A stretch of 55,607 bases of DNA. Origin: Myxococcales bacterium (lineage in GTDB: Bacteria > Myxococcota_A > UBA9160 > SMWR01). The stretch lies in assembly GCA_013215605.1 (NCBI GenBank), contig JABSQW010000118.1:1-55607 (forward strand). The letters are read 5' to 3'. This document shows, in pieces, positions 33,732-42,750 of the stretch; the stretch's first letter is position 1, and every line of letters starts with the position of its first letter. The notes below the pieces were generated by a model. That model had not been told where the DNA came from. It saw only the letters and a list, made by a program, of their open reading frames with translations, and searched no databases. A program made the position numbers and the translations under genes.

Positions 33732-36155
33732 CTAAGCAGGGGGGGTGAGAGTGTGTCGAAGCGCATCATCGATCATCCCCACGTACTCGAGTTCCAGGCC
33801 CTCGAGCTGCTCGCGCGGGACCTCGTCTACATCTTTTCGGTTCCTTTCGGGCAGAACCACACGGCGAATTCCCGCGCGCTTCGCAGCGAGCACTTTTTCC
33901 TTGATCCCGCCCACCGGGAGCACCTTGCCGCGGAGGGTGATTTCGCCCGTCATCGCGACATCCGGGTAGACGGGCCGGCCCGTCAGCAGGGACGCCAGCG
34001 ACGTCACCATGGCCACGCCCGCCGACGGTCCGTCCTTCGGCACGGCGCCGGCCGGTACGTGCAGATGGACGTCCGACGCGTCGGCCATCTCGGGCTCGAC
34101 GCCGAACTCATCCGTGCGCGAGCGCAGCCATGAGCGCGCCGCTTCTGCGGATTCCCGCATCACGTCGCCCAGCGATCCCGTCAGCTTGAGTGCACCCTTG
34201 CCCGGCATCCGAGTCGACTCGACGAAGAGGATGTCGCCCCCGGCCGGCGTCCAGGCGAGGCCCACGGCCACACCGGGCTGGGCCACACGCTCGGCGATCT
34301 CGGGCTCGAACTTCACCGGACCGAGCAGATCAGCGAGGGCGGCGGGCTCTATCACGGTGGGCCCCTCGAGGCCGTCCTCCGCCACGCGCCGCGCGATCTT
34401 TCGCGCGATCGCTCCCACTTCGCGCTCGAGGTTCCGAACACCCGCCTCGCGGGTGTAGCTGTGGATGAGAGCTCGAAGCGTTTCCTCGGGGAGCTCGAAG
34501 CCGATATTGCCGATGCCGTTCTGCTCGACCTGTCGCGGCACGAGGAACTGCTTCGCGATCTCGATCTTCTCCTCCTCGGTGTACCCGGGGAGCTCGATCA
34601 CCTCCATCCGATCGCGCAGTGCCGCGGGCACAGGATCCATCACGTTCGCCGTGGCGATGAACAGCACCTGCGAGAGGTCGAATGAGATCTCCAGGTAGTG
34701 ATCACTGAACGTCCCGTTTTGTTCGGGGTCGAGCACCTCGAGCAGTGCCGACGACGGATCTCCGCGGAAGTCGGAGCCGACTTTGTCGACCTCGTCGAAG
34801 AGAAAGACCGGATTGCGCGTGCCCGCGCGACGGATCCCCTGGATGACTCGACCGGGCAGCGCACCCACGTACGTGCGGCGGTGACCGCGAATCTCGGCTT
34901 CGTCGCGGATGCCACCGAGGGAGATGCGGTGGAAGCTGCGACCGAGGGCGCGCGCGATCGAGCGCCCGAGCGACGTCTTGCCCGTACCGGGCGGTCCCAC
35001 GAAGCAGAGGATCGGCCCCTTCAGGTCGCGTTTCAGCGACAGCACCGCAATGTATTCGACGATGCGCTCCTTCACCTTGTCGAGGCCGTAGTGGTCCTCG
35101 TCGAGGATCCGCCGAGCCTCGGCGACATCGAGGCGGTCTTCGGACAGCTCGGCCCACGGCAGGTCCGCCATCCATTCGAGATAGGTGAGGATCACGCCGT
35201 GCTCGGCCGCAGCGGTGGGCATCTGGTCCAGGCGATCGAGCTCCCGCGTCGCCTGCTTGAGGGCCTCTTCCGGAAGCCCCGCCGCCTCGATCTTCTCGCG
35301 CAGGCGATCCGCGTCGGACTGGGTGCCCTCCACTTCGCCGAGCTCCTGACGGATGGCCTCGAGCTGTTGGCGCAGCATGTAGTCGCGCTGCGACTTCCCG
35401 ATGTCGTCCTGGACCTTGTCGCGGATCTCGCTCTCGACCCGCTTGGCGTCTCGCTCCCGCACGAGTTCGTCCGCCACCATCTTGAGGCGCGCCGGCACAT
35501 CGAGCTTCTCGAGAATGGCCTGCTTGCCCGCGACGTCGAACTCGAGATTCGAGCCGACGAGGTCGGCGAGCTTCGACGGATCGTCGAGGTTCGACGCGAA
35601 CACTTGGAGCTCGTCCGAGAGCCGCGAGCTCTCGGCCACGAGGGCACCGAACTCCTGGGAGATATTGCGAACGAGTGCAGTCACCTCGACCGAGTCACCA
35701 TCGCCCGTCTCGGCCAACTTGCGGATGCGACCCCGCAGGAACGGATCTTCGGTTTCGAAGCCCTCGATCTCGACGCGCGCCAGGCCCTGCACCAGGAGGC
35801 GGTACGAGTCGTCGGGGAACTTCAGCATCTTCGCGATGCGCATCACCGTCCCGACGCAGTAGACGTCGTCCGGGCCCGGACTCTCCTCGGTGTCGTTGTT
35901 CACCGCGGTGCAGACGAGCAGTCGCTGAGGGGCGAGCAGCACCTCGTCGATCAGCTTCTTCGAACGATCCGAGTTCACCAGTAGCGGCGACAGGAGGAAG
36001 GGGAAAAGTACCGTGTTCTTCAGCGGCAGGATGGGCAGGGACGCAGGGAGCTCGAGAACGGACTCCTCGTCCACGTCGCTGTCGACGGAGATCTCCGTGC
36101 CCACTTCGGATGCGAGCGCACTTTCCGTTCGGATGTCTTGGGCTTCGTCGCTCAT
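33732..36155 (-). CDS. lon: ATP-dependent protease Lon (second copy, 807 aa)
   Basis: This is a full-length Lon with an acidic N-terminal extension (about residues 1-38), then [19 protein letters not shown], a coiled-coil linker ([21 protein letters not shown]), Walker [23 protein letters not shown], and a protease domain with [12 protein letters not shown] and [14 protein letters not shown]. The linker motif is closer to housekeeping Lon than the copy at 11671. It lies 16 bases after hsp20 on the same strand, in a dnaK-hsp20-lon run that suggests joint heat or stress control. The ATG at 36155 is preferred to an upstream TTG at 36161. Confidence 0.96.
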   Translation of the reverse strand: MSDEAQDIRTESALASEVGTEISVDSDVDEESVLELPASLPILPLKNTVLFPFLLSPLLVNSDRSKKLIDEVLLAPQRLLVCTAVNNDTEESPGPDDVYCVGTVMRIAKMLKFPDDSYRLLVQGLARVEIEGFETEDPFLRGRIRKLAETGDGDSVEVTALVRNISQEFGALVAESSRLSDELQVFASNLDDPSKLADLVGSNLEFDVAGKQAILEKLDVPARLKMVADELVRERDAKRVESEIRDKVQDDIGKSQRDYMLRQQLEAIRQELGEVEGTQSDADRLREKIEAAGLPEEALKQATRELDRLDQMPTAAAEHGVILTYLEWMADLPWAELSEDRLDVAEARRILDEDHYGLDKVKERIVEYIAVLSLKRDLKGPILCFVGPPGTGKTSLGRSIARALGRSFHRISLGGIRDEAEIRGHRRTYVGALPGRVIQGIRRAGTRNPVFLFDEVDKVGSDFRGDPSSALLEVLDPEQNGTFSDHYLEISFDLSQVLFIATANVMDPVPAALRDRMEVIELPGYTEEEKIEIAKQFLVPRQVEQNGIGNIGFELPEETLRALIHSYTREAGVRNLEREVGAIARKIARRVAEDGLEGPTVIEPAALADLLGPVKFEPEIAERVAQPGVAVGLAWTPAGGDILFVESTRMPGKGALKLTGSLGDVMRESAEAARSWLRSRTDEFGVEPEMADASDVHLHVPAGAVPKDGPSAGVAMVTSLASLLTGRPVYPDVAMTGEITLRGKVLPVGGIKEKVLAAKRAGIRRVVLPERNRKDVDEVPREQLEGLELEYVGMIDDALRHTLTPPA

Positions 36156-36171
36156 AGACAATCTTGGCGCC

Positions 36172-36555
36172 TCACGTGTCGATCTTTACCTGAACGGGCT
36201 CACGCTTCGGCAGCGTGACCGTCAGGAATCCTTCGGCGAGGTGGGCGGACACGCGATCGCGGTCGAAGGCGATCGGCACCTGCACGCGGCGCTCGAACGG
36301 TCCCGAGGCGATCTCCATCTGGTGCAGGCGGCGTGCATCCGAGGGCTCCGCAGGCCGTCGCGTGCCGCTGATCCGCAGCGCCTGACCATCGACGCCAACC
36401 CTCACGTCCTCGCGCGCGACGCCAGCGACCTCGACCCGGATGACGAGGTTTTCGTCCGTCTCGAATACGTCGATGTCGGGCTGCCAGCGGTCGCCGCGAA
36501 GGCGGTCGGCGAACTCTCCGTAGAGCTCGGCAAACGGATCAGAGCCCTGACTCAC
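36172..36555 (-). CDS. Small heat-shock protein, Hsp20 family
   Basis: The 127-aa chaperone is mostly an alpha-crystallin domain: [41 protein letters not shown], the loop around [16 protein letters not shown], and [16 protein letters not shown], which holds the G-x-L motif (GFL). Such proteins hold unfolding proteins for DnaK. The N-terminal arm is short (about 25 residues), and the C-terminal I-x-I/V anchor is seen as VKI. The GTG start overlaps the dnaK stop (GTGA), so the two are coupled. Confidence 0.95.
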   Translation of the reverse strand: MSQGSDPFAELYGEFADRLRGDRWQPDIDVFETDENLVIRVEVAGVAREDVRVGVDGQALRISGTRRPAEPSDARRLHQMEIASGPFERRVQVPIAFDRDRVSAHLAEGFLTVTLPKREPVQVKIDT

Positions 36556-38477
36556 GTGGCGGGGTCCTCCTTGGTCTCGGTGTACTCCGCGTCGACGACA
36601 TCGTCGTCGTCCTCACTCTCGGCACCCGCCGCGCTGGAGTCCCCGCCGCCGGGGGTGCCCTGCTCTGGAGCCTGCGCCTTGTAGAGCTTCTCCGCCAGCT
36701 TGTGGAGCTCCTGCTCGATCTTCTGGTTCGCGGCGTCGATGCGCGCAGCGTCGCCGCTCTCGAGATCCTGCTTGCCGGCGTCGATCGCCGACTGCACGGC
36801 CTGCTTGTCCGCCTCGTCGAGGGTCTCGGCGCTCTCGCTGAGCATCTTCTCCGCCTGGTAGATCATCGAGTCCAGCTGATTGCGCTTCTCGACCGCCTCG
36901 CGCGACGTCTGGTCCTCGGTCGCGTGGATCTCGGCCTCCCTCACCATGCGATCGATCTCCTCCTTTGAGAGACCGCCGCTGCCCTCGATCCGGATCGACT
37001 GCTCCTTGTTGGTGGCCTTGTCCTGAGCGTGAACCGAGAGGATGCCGTTCGCGTCGATGTCGAACGTGACCTCGATCTGCGGCACGCCGCGTGGCGCCGG
37101 GGGCAGGCCGTCCAGGATGAACTTCCCGAGCGTCCGGTTGCCGGCGGCCATCTCGCGCTCGCCCTGGAGAGCGTGGATCTCCACCTGCGGCTGGCTGTCG
37201 GCAGCCGTCGAGAACACCTGGCTCCGCTTGGTGGGGATGGTGGTGTTCTTCTCGATGAGCTTCGTCATCACCTGGCCGTACGTCTCGATGCCGAGGGACA
37301 GCGGCGTCACGTCGAGAAGCAGCACATCCTTGACGTCACCGGCGAGTACGCCGCCCTGCACGGCGGCGCCTACGGCCACCACCTCGTCGGGGTTCACCGT
37401 CTTGTTCGGCTCCTTGCCGAACAACTGCTTGACCTTCTCCTGCACGATCGGGATGCGGGTGGTCCCACCGACGAGCACCACTTCGGCGATCTCCGACGCC
37501 GAGTAGCCGGAGTCGGCGAGAGCCTGCCTGCAGGGTTCGAGGCTGCGCTCGACGAGGTCCTCGACCAACTGCTCGAACTTCGAGCGCGTCAGCTTCAACG
37601 CCATATGCTTCGGCCCGTTCTGGTCGGCTGTGACGTACGGAAGATTGATGTCTGTACTCAGCGCACTCGACAGCTCGATCTTCGCCTTCTCCGCCGCTTC
37701 GCGCAGACGCTGCAGCGCCATCGGGTCCTTCGACAGGTCGAGGCCCTGGTCTTTCTTGAACTCGGCCACGAGGTAATCGATGATCCGCTGGTCGAGGTTG
37801 TCTCCGCCCAGATGCGTGTCGCCGTTGGTGGCCTTCACCTCGACCACGTTCTCGCCTACCTCGAGGATCGAGATGTCGAACGTGCCACCACCGAAGTCGA
37901 AGACGGCGATCTTCTGGTCCGCGGTCTTGTCGAGTCCATAGGCGAGCGCAGCTGCCGTGGGCTCGTTGATGATGCGTTGGACGTCGAGTCCCGCGATCGC
38001 GCCGGCATCCTTCGTGGCCTGGCGCTGCGCGTCATTGAAATACGCGGGCACGGTGATCACGGCGGCCTCGACCGGCGTGCCGAGGTGGTCCTCGGCCGCC
38101 GTCTTGAGCTTCTGCAGGATCATCGCCGCGATCTCGGGAGGGGTGTATTCATTTCCCCCCGATTTGACGATGGCCGTGCCTTCCTTACCGGTGGCGACCT
38201 CGTACGGAACCAGCGAAGTCTCCTCGGGAACCTCGTCGACCCGCCGCCCGATGAAGCGTTTGATCGAATAGATCGTCCCAGTGGGATTCGTGACGGCCTG
38301 ACGCTTCGCGATCGCGCCCACCAGCCGTTCGCCGTTGTCGCTGAAGCCCACCACGGACGGCGTGGTGCGTCCCCCTTCTTCGTTGGCAATGACGACGGGC
38401 TGACCGCCCTCCATCACCGCCACCGCCGAGTTCGTCGTCCCCAGGTCGATTCCGATGACCTTGCCCGGATTCGCCAT
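36552..38477 (-). CDS. dnaK: Molecular chaperone DnaK (Hsp70)
   Basis: The 641-aa chaperone has the ATPase signature [48 protein letters not shown], the linker [18 protein letters not shown], a substrate-binding domain ([20 protein letters not shown]), a helical lid, and an acidic tail ending [14 protein letters not shown]. The ATG at 38477 follows GGGAAT. It leads the hsp20-lon-OmpA-glycerate kinase run. No grpE or dnaJ is adjacent. Upstream, a perfect -35-like TTGACA lies at 38632-38627 on the minus strand, but no good -10 follows at 16-18 bases. Confidence 0.97.
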   Translation of the reverse strand: MANPGKVIGIDLGTTNSAVAVMEGGQPVVIANEEGGRTTPSVVGFSDNGERLVGAIAKRQAVTNPTGTIYSIKRFIGRRVDEVPEETSLVPYEVATGKEGTAIVKSGGNEYTPPEIAAMILQKLKTAAEDHLGTPVEAAVITVPAYFNDAQRQATKDAGAIAGLDVQRIINEPTAAALAYGLDKTADQKIAVFDFGGGTFDISILEVGENVVEVKATNGDTHLGGDNLDQRIIDYLVAEFKKDQGLDLSKDPMALQRLREAAEKAKIELSSALSTDINLPYVTADQNGPKHMALKLTRSKFEQLVEDLVERSLEPCRQALADSGYSASEIAEVVLVGGTTRIPIVQEKVKQLFGKEPNKTVNPDEVVAVGAAVQGGVLAGDVKDVLLLDVTPLSLGIETYGQVMTKLIEKNTTIPTKRSQVFSTAADSQPQVEIHALQGEREMAAGNRTLGKFILDGLPPAPRGVPQIEVTFDIDANGILSVHAQDKATNKEQSIRIEGSGGLSKEEIDRMVREAEIHATEDQTSREAVEKRNQLDSMIYQAEKMLSESAETLDEADKQAVQSAIDAGKQDLESGDAARIDAANQKIEQELHKLAEKLYKAQAPEQGTPGGGDSSAAGAESEDDDDVVDAEYTETKEDPAT

Positions 38478-38641
38478 GTCGATTCCCTGCCCCCTGTCTC
38501 TGCGTCTACGGCCCGGCCCCGCCCCATCCGGGGTCGAAGTGCCCACCGCGCACTTGGTTTTCGTCGGGAACCCGCAGTTTCTGCGCCCCCGAGACGCGCA
38601 GCGAAAGCTTGTCCCGCATCAGGGCCTGTCAACGGAGAAAT

Positions 38642-39085
38642 TCAGCCGCGATCCAGGTGGATGGGACGGCGGACCAGGAATCGGATCTCCCGGGAATCCC
38701 CGAGCTGGCGACCTGGAAGTCCGCCCCGGTCGCCCCGCACCTCGATCTCGAGCGTGTTGTCGCCGTCCAGGGTCTCGAACAGCTGACCCGCGGCGCCGTT
38801 TCTACCCGTCGTGAAGTATTCGGTGACGTCGGCGCCGTTCAGTCGCACGCGAAACGTCTCGAGGTCGACCGACCGATCTCGCGGAAACCGAACCATCACG
38901 TCGACCCCTTCGAGCCCGATGACATCTCCCGGGCTGGGGCTCATCACGAGCAACAGACTCGGGGTTGCCGCCGACCCGACCCACGCGCTGGCGCCGAGTA
39001 CCGAGATCGCGAGGAGGGCACGCGCCAACCACGAGTGACGCAAGCGGCCCGCCGGGCGCCTCGAATCGGGGTCGCGATCGGTCAC
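38642..39085 (-). CDS. Secreted protein with Ig-like fold, hypothetical
   Basis: The product is about 147 aa. It starts with a positively charged segment and a signal sequence (ARALLAISVLGASAWVGSAA), then a small beta-rich domain: LLLVMSPSPGDVIGLEGVDV, RDRSVDLETFRVRLNGADVT and GDNTLEIEVRGDRGG. The NGADVT-type strand is common in bacterial Ig-like domains. It is probably periplasmic; no enzyme motif is visible. GTG at 39085 has AGGG eight bases upstream. It is upstream of dnaK on the same strand and divergent from gspC. Longer starts would read into the gspC promoter region. Confidence 0.6.
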   Translation of the reverse strand: MTDRDPDSRRPAGRLRHSWLARALLAISVLGASAWVGSAATPSLLLVMSPSPGDVIGLEGVDVMVRFPRDRSVDLETFRVRLNGADVTEYFTTGRNGAAGQLFETLDGDNTLEIEVRGDRGGLPGRQLGDSREIRFLVRRPIHLDRG

Positions 39086-39208
39086 CGCGCGACCCTGGGA
39101 TCGCCCCGAAAGTTCCGGTCCGCTTCCACCGATACGCTCCCCACAGACTCGTCGCAACCCAGTGGGTTCCTGAGGGATCGGGGCCAAATACGGCGACTCC
39201 CCTCGCGC

Positions 39209-39241
39209 TTGGGCACCCGCGGCGGAGGGGTATACTCCGCC
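39209..39241 (+). promoter_or_regulatory. Candidate promoter of the gsp operon with an overlapping inverted repeat
   Basis: TTGGGC at 39209 and TATACT at 39231 are 16 bases apart, with the gspC ATG at 39278. The -10 hexamer matches five of six positions. It is flanked by an inverted repeat, GGCGGAG (39221-39227) and CTCCGCC (39235-39241), that straddles it. A regulator bound there would cover the -10, so this is a possible operator. Confidence 0.4.
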
Positions 39242-39277
39242 GGCCTGTCTCCAGAAGGTGAGGGGGACTCGGAGAAG

Positions 39278-40198
39278 ATGCTCGAGTATCTGAGCTGGGC
39301 CGCGAACACCGCGCTCTTCGTGGGGTGTTGTTTCCTAACGTCCGACATCGCGAATCTCGTGTTCGACTCCGTCCTCACCCCCACCCCCACGGCCTACGCT
39401 GCCGGGACGGACCCGACGCCGCTGATGGAGCGCACCTGGAGCGATCGCAGCATCATTCTCTCACGAAATCTCTTCAACTCGTCGACGCTCAGTCCGGACC
39501 TCCCCCCGGTTCCCGAGACCGAGGATCTCGAAGCGACGAAGCTCCCGCTGAAACTCCTCGGCACGGCGTCGGCCACGAACGACTTCTATTCGTGGGCGGC
39601 CATCGAAGACCTCGACTCGAAGGACACCGTCGTACTCCGCGTCGGCGACGAGATCCGGCCCACGGCCACGGTGATGCGCATCGAACGGCGCCGCGTCGTT
39701 CTGGACGAAAACGGAAACCCGCGGGAACTGGTGCTCACCGAGAAGAGCGGCGGCGGCGGCGGCCGCTCCTCGCTGCGCTCGAAGCTCTCGCGTTCCTCGA
39801 GGGCCAGGCGCCGAACGGCGTCGAACCGGTCGCGGCGTCCGCCGGTCCCGTCGCTGCGCAAGCTCGACGAGAATCGCTTCGAGGTGCCGCCCGACGAAAT
39901 CCGCGCCGCCCTGAACGACCCGGGCGCCCTGCTCCAACAGGCGCGCTTCATGCCGAAGTTCGAGGGCGGTGAGATGATCGGGCTGCAGGTCAATAACCCG
40001 AAACCCGGCAGTATCTTCCAACAGGTCGGCATCCAGAGCGGCGACGTGATCATCGAGATCAACGGAACTTCCATCGACAGCGCAGTGGAGAGCAGAAAGG
40101 TGCTGCAGGCCTTCGAGACCAACAAAGAGCTGGACATCGTCGTGCTGACGAAAGGTGGAGAGACGCGCTCGCTCTCGCTCTCCGCGTCCGGTCGCTAG
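39278..40198 (+). CDS. gspC: Type II secretion system protein GspC
   Basis: The 306-aa inner-membrane protein links the platform to the GspD secretin. It has one N-terminal membrane segment (ANTALFVGCCFLTSDIANLVF), the periplasmic homology region (RTWSDRSIILSRNLFNSS and LPLKLLGTASATNDFYSWAAI), a Ser/Arg-rich linker (about residues 165-195), and a C-terminal PDZ domain with FMPKFEGGEMIGLQVNN and SGDVIIEINGTSIDS. The ATG at 39278 has GGAG seven bases upstream. It is the first gene of gspC-N; gspD follows after 11 bases. Confidence 0.93.
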   Translation: MLEYLSWAANTALFVGCCFLTSDIANLVFDSVLTPTPTAYAAGTDPTPLMERTWSDRSIILSRNLFNSSTLSPDLPPVPETEDLEATKLPLKLLGTASATNDFYSWAAIEDLDSKDTVVLRVGDEIRPTATVMRIERRRVVLDENGNPRELVLTEKSGGGGGRSSLRSKLSRSSRARRRTASNRSRRPPVPSLRKLDENRFEVPPDEIRAALNDPGALLQQARFMPKFEGGEMIGLQVNNPKPGSIFQQVGIQSGDVIIEINGTSIDSAVESRKVLQAFETNKELDIVVLTKGGETRSLSLSASGR

Positions 40199-40209
40199 AG
40201 GCATCGAAG

Positions 40210-42750
40210 GTGCGGATCATTCGCAGATTCCGAAACGCTCGCCGAGCCACCCCTCTCGCCGGAGCCCTCCTCGCGAGCGTCCTCGCGACGGTCGCTCTCG
40301 CCCAGCCCGACCTCGTCGTTGGAGCCGAGGACGAGGTGCTCGTGAGCCTCGACTTCGACAACGCCGAACTCGCCGAGGTGATCGACCTGATCGCCCGGAT
40401 GACGAACAAGAACTTCATCTACGACGACCGCGTCCGCGGTCGGATCACGATCGTGTCTCCCACCAAGATCCCGATCGAGCAGGCCTACGCGGTGTTCGAG
40501 TCGGTATTGCAAGTGAAGGGCTTCACCACGGTCGAGAGCCCCGGCGGTGCGATCAAGGTGATTCCGATCCGTGAGGCCAAAGAATCGAGCGTCGAAACGG
40601 TGCGCAGCAGCAGGCGACCGCCCAACCGCGACCGATTCGTCACGCGGCTGATCCCGCTGCGGTACATCGAAGCCGAGCCGATCGTCGCCACGCTCAAGCC
40701 ACTCGTCTCGAAGGACGCCGCGTTGGTCGCCTACCAGCCGACCAACACGGTGATCCTGACCGAGAGCGCGTCCAACATCCGCCGTCTGATCTCGATCCTC
40801 GAGTCCATCGATGTCGAGACGTACCGCGAGTCGCTGACCGTCATCAAGATCGAGCACGCCGACGCCGCCACGATGGCCCAGCAGATTTCGGAGATCTACG
40901 GCGCCGAAGTCGGCGGCGCACCGCGGAGCCCGCGCGGGAGGCGCGCGGCAGCGCGCACGGCCACGCCCGCCCCCGCGACCCTGGGCGGCCCCGGTGGCTC
41001 CCGCGTCCGCATCATCACCGACGAACGCACCAACTCGCTGATCGTCCTCGCTCCGCGCACCCAGCTCGACGAGGTGCGCAACCTCATCGACCAGCTCGAC
41101 GTCCCCGTCACGGGCGGCGGCCGCATCCACGTCTACTACCTGAACAACGCGAACGCCGAAGAGCTCGCCAGCACCCTCACTTCGCTGATCAGCGGCCAGC
41201 CCCAGGGCCAGCGCGGGGGGGCGGGCGGACAGGCCCAGGCGCTGCGCGTCGCGGTCTCGGGGCTCGCCGAGGGCATCACGATCACCGCCGATCCCGCCAC
41301 CAACGCCCTCGTGATCCAGGCCAGCCAGGAGGGCTTCGCGGCGCTCTCGCAGGTGATCGAGAAGCTCGACCGCGAACGGCCCCAGGTGCTCGTCGAGGCG
41401 CTGATCGTCGAGGTCGACATCACCGACAGCCTGAACCTCGGCTTCCGCGGCCTTGTCTCGGTGGTCAGCGGCGACCTCGATTTCTTCTTCTCGTCCCTGA
41501 CGGGAGGGGCACTGAACGCTGCGGTCGACCCCACGACGACGTCGACCGCCGGCGGACTGGCGGGCGGTCCCCTGGGCGCACTCGCCGGCCAGACAGGCGC
41601 CGCGTTCCTGAGCAGAAGCATCGAGCGCGACCCGGATACCGGCGACCCTATCGGCAACGGCATCGACGTCGCGGCCATCATCAACGCCGCCGCCGCCGGC
41701 GGCGATTTCAACATCCTCTCCGCACCCCACATCCTGACGTCGGACAACGAGCAGGCGGAAATCCGTGTCGGCGACAACATTCCGATCATTACGAGCCGGG
41801 TGCAGTCGGCCGCGGGCCAGGTGAGCGGGCTGTCGAGCTCGGTGAACGTGGAGCGTCAGGACATCGGCATCACGCTGCGCGTCACGCCGCAGATCACCGA
41901 GGGCGACACGCTCCGCCTCGATATCTTCCAGGAGCTCACCGCCGTGAACGCCACGCTCACTGCCGGCTTCGGCGAGAACGCCCAGCAGAACGTGGGCGTC
42001 GCACTGTCGAGCCGGAAGATCGAGAACACCGTGGTGGTCGGCGACGGCGACACGGTGGTGATCGGCGGCCTCATCAGCGACGTCTACGAGGAGACCGTCG
42101 ACAAGGTTCCCTTCCTCGGCGACATCCCGATCCTCGGCTGGGCGTTCAAGTCTTCGACGACGAGTCTCCGCAAGGTCAATCTCCTCGTCTTCCTCACGCC
42201 GAAGATCATCCGCAGCCACGACGACCTCGTGCACGCAACGATCGACAAGCGCGAGGAATTTCGCGAGGCATCGGCGGAGAACCTCGCCGTCACCGAAGAC
42301 GAGTCCGAATCCGAGCTCGAGAAGAAGCGCGAAGCCGAGGAGGCGGGCGTCGAATACGAGCCCCCGCGCGACGGCAACCCGGTCCGCTACGCGCTGGCGA
42401 AGCACGATACACGGTATCCCGTCGAGCGGATGAGCGAAATCGAGGAGGCGCGCCGCCTCGAGCTCGAGCGCGCAGCGGCCGCCGAGGCGGATGAGCAGAA
42501 CCGCCCGGAGTTCTTCGTCCGAGCAGCGATCTTCGGCAATCCGAAAGCGGCGAGCGAGATGCTCACGAAGCTGGTCGACGCTGGCTACGACGGGACGCTC
42601 GTGTCCGAAGCAGTCGCAGACGTTGTACTCTACGAGGTACGCCTCGGGCCCTTCGAGCGGTTCGAAGACGCGAATCGTATCAGCAACATCGTCCGCGAGT
42701 CGCACGGTCTGGCCCCCAGCGTGCTGCTCGAGCAGCCGGAAGCGCCATGA
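40210..42750 (+). CDS. gspD: Type II secretion system secretin GspD with C-terminal SPOR-like domain
   Basis: The 846-aa outer-membrane channel has a signal peptide (LAGALLASVLATVALAQ), the N0 domain (VLVSLDFDNAELAEVIDLIA), N1-N3 repeats, a Gly/Arg-rich linker, and the secretin core: RPQVLVEALIVEVDITDS, ILSAPHILTSDNEQAEIRVG, RQDIGITLRVTPQI and VGDGDTVVIGGLISD. After the usual secretin end (VFLTPKIIR) come an acidic helix and, from about residue 766, a segment matching SPOR domains: FFVRAAIFGNPKAASEML, then LYEVRLGPFERFEDANRI. SPOR domains bind peptidoglycan lacking stem peptides. Start is GTG at 40210. The stop overlaps gspE as ATGA. Confidence 0.95.
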   Translation: MRIIRRFRNARRATPLAGALLASVLATVALAQPDLVVGAEDEVLVSLDFDNAELAEVIDLIARMTNKNFIYDDRVRGRITIVSPTKIPIEQAYAVFESVLQVKGFTTVESPGGAIKVIPIREAKESSVETVRSSRRPPNRDRFVTRLIPLRYIEAEPIVATLKPLVSKDAALVAYQPTNTVILTESASNIRRLISILESIDVETYRESLTVIKIEHADAATMAQQISEIYGAEVGGAPRSPRGRRAAARTATPAPATLGGPGGSRVRIITDERTNSLIVLAPRTQLDEVRNLIDQLDVPVTGGGRIHVYYLNNANAEELASTLTSLISGQPQGQRGGAGGQAQALRVAVSGLAEGITITADPATNALVIQASQEGFAALSQVIEKLDRERPQVLVEALIVEVDITDSLNLGFRGLVSVVSGDLDFFFSSLTGGALNAAVDPTTTSTAGGLAGGPLGALAGQTGAAFLSRSIERDPDTGDPIGNGIDVAAIINAAAAGGDFNILSAPHILTSDNEQAEIRVGDNIPIITSRVQSAAGQVSGLSSSVNVERQDIGITLRVTPQITEGDTLRLDIFQELTAVNATLTAGFGENAQQNVGVALSSRKIENTVVVGDGDTVVIGGLISDVYEETVDKVPFLGDIPILGWAFKSSTTSLRKVNLLVFLTPKIIRSHDDLVHATIDKREEFREASAENLAVTEDESESELEKKREAEEAGVEYEPPRDGNPVRYALAKHDTRYPVERMSEIEEARRLELERAAAAEADEQNRPEFFVRAAIFGNPKAASEMLTKLVDAGYDGTLVSEAVADVVLYEVRLGPFERFEDANRISNIVRESHGLAPSVLLEQPEAP

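Noticed and set aside
38604-38632. TTGACA upstream of dnaK as a full promoter
   Set aside because: The -35 is perfect, but the bases at 16-18 spacing (AAGCTT/AGCTTT) are a poor -10, and no heat-shock sigma or CIRCE-type element is seen.
40195-42705. Open frame antisense to gspD of nearly the same length
   Set aside because: It mirrors the gspD codons and has no signal peptide, domain or ribosome site; gspD is certain.
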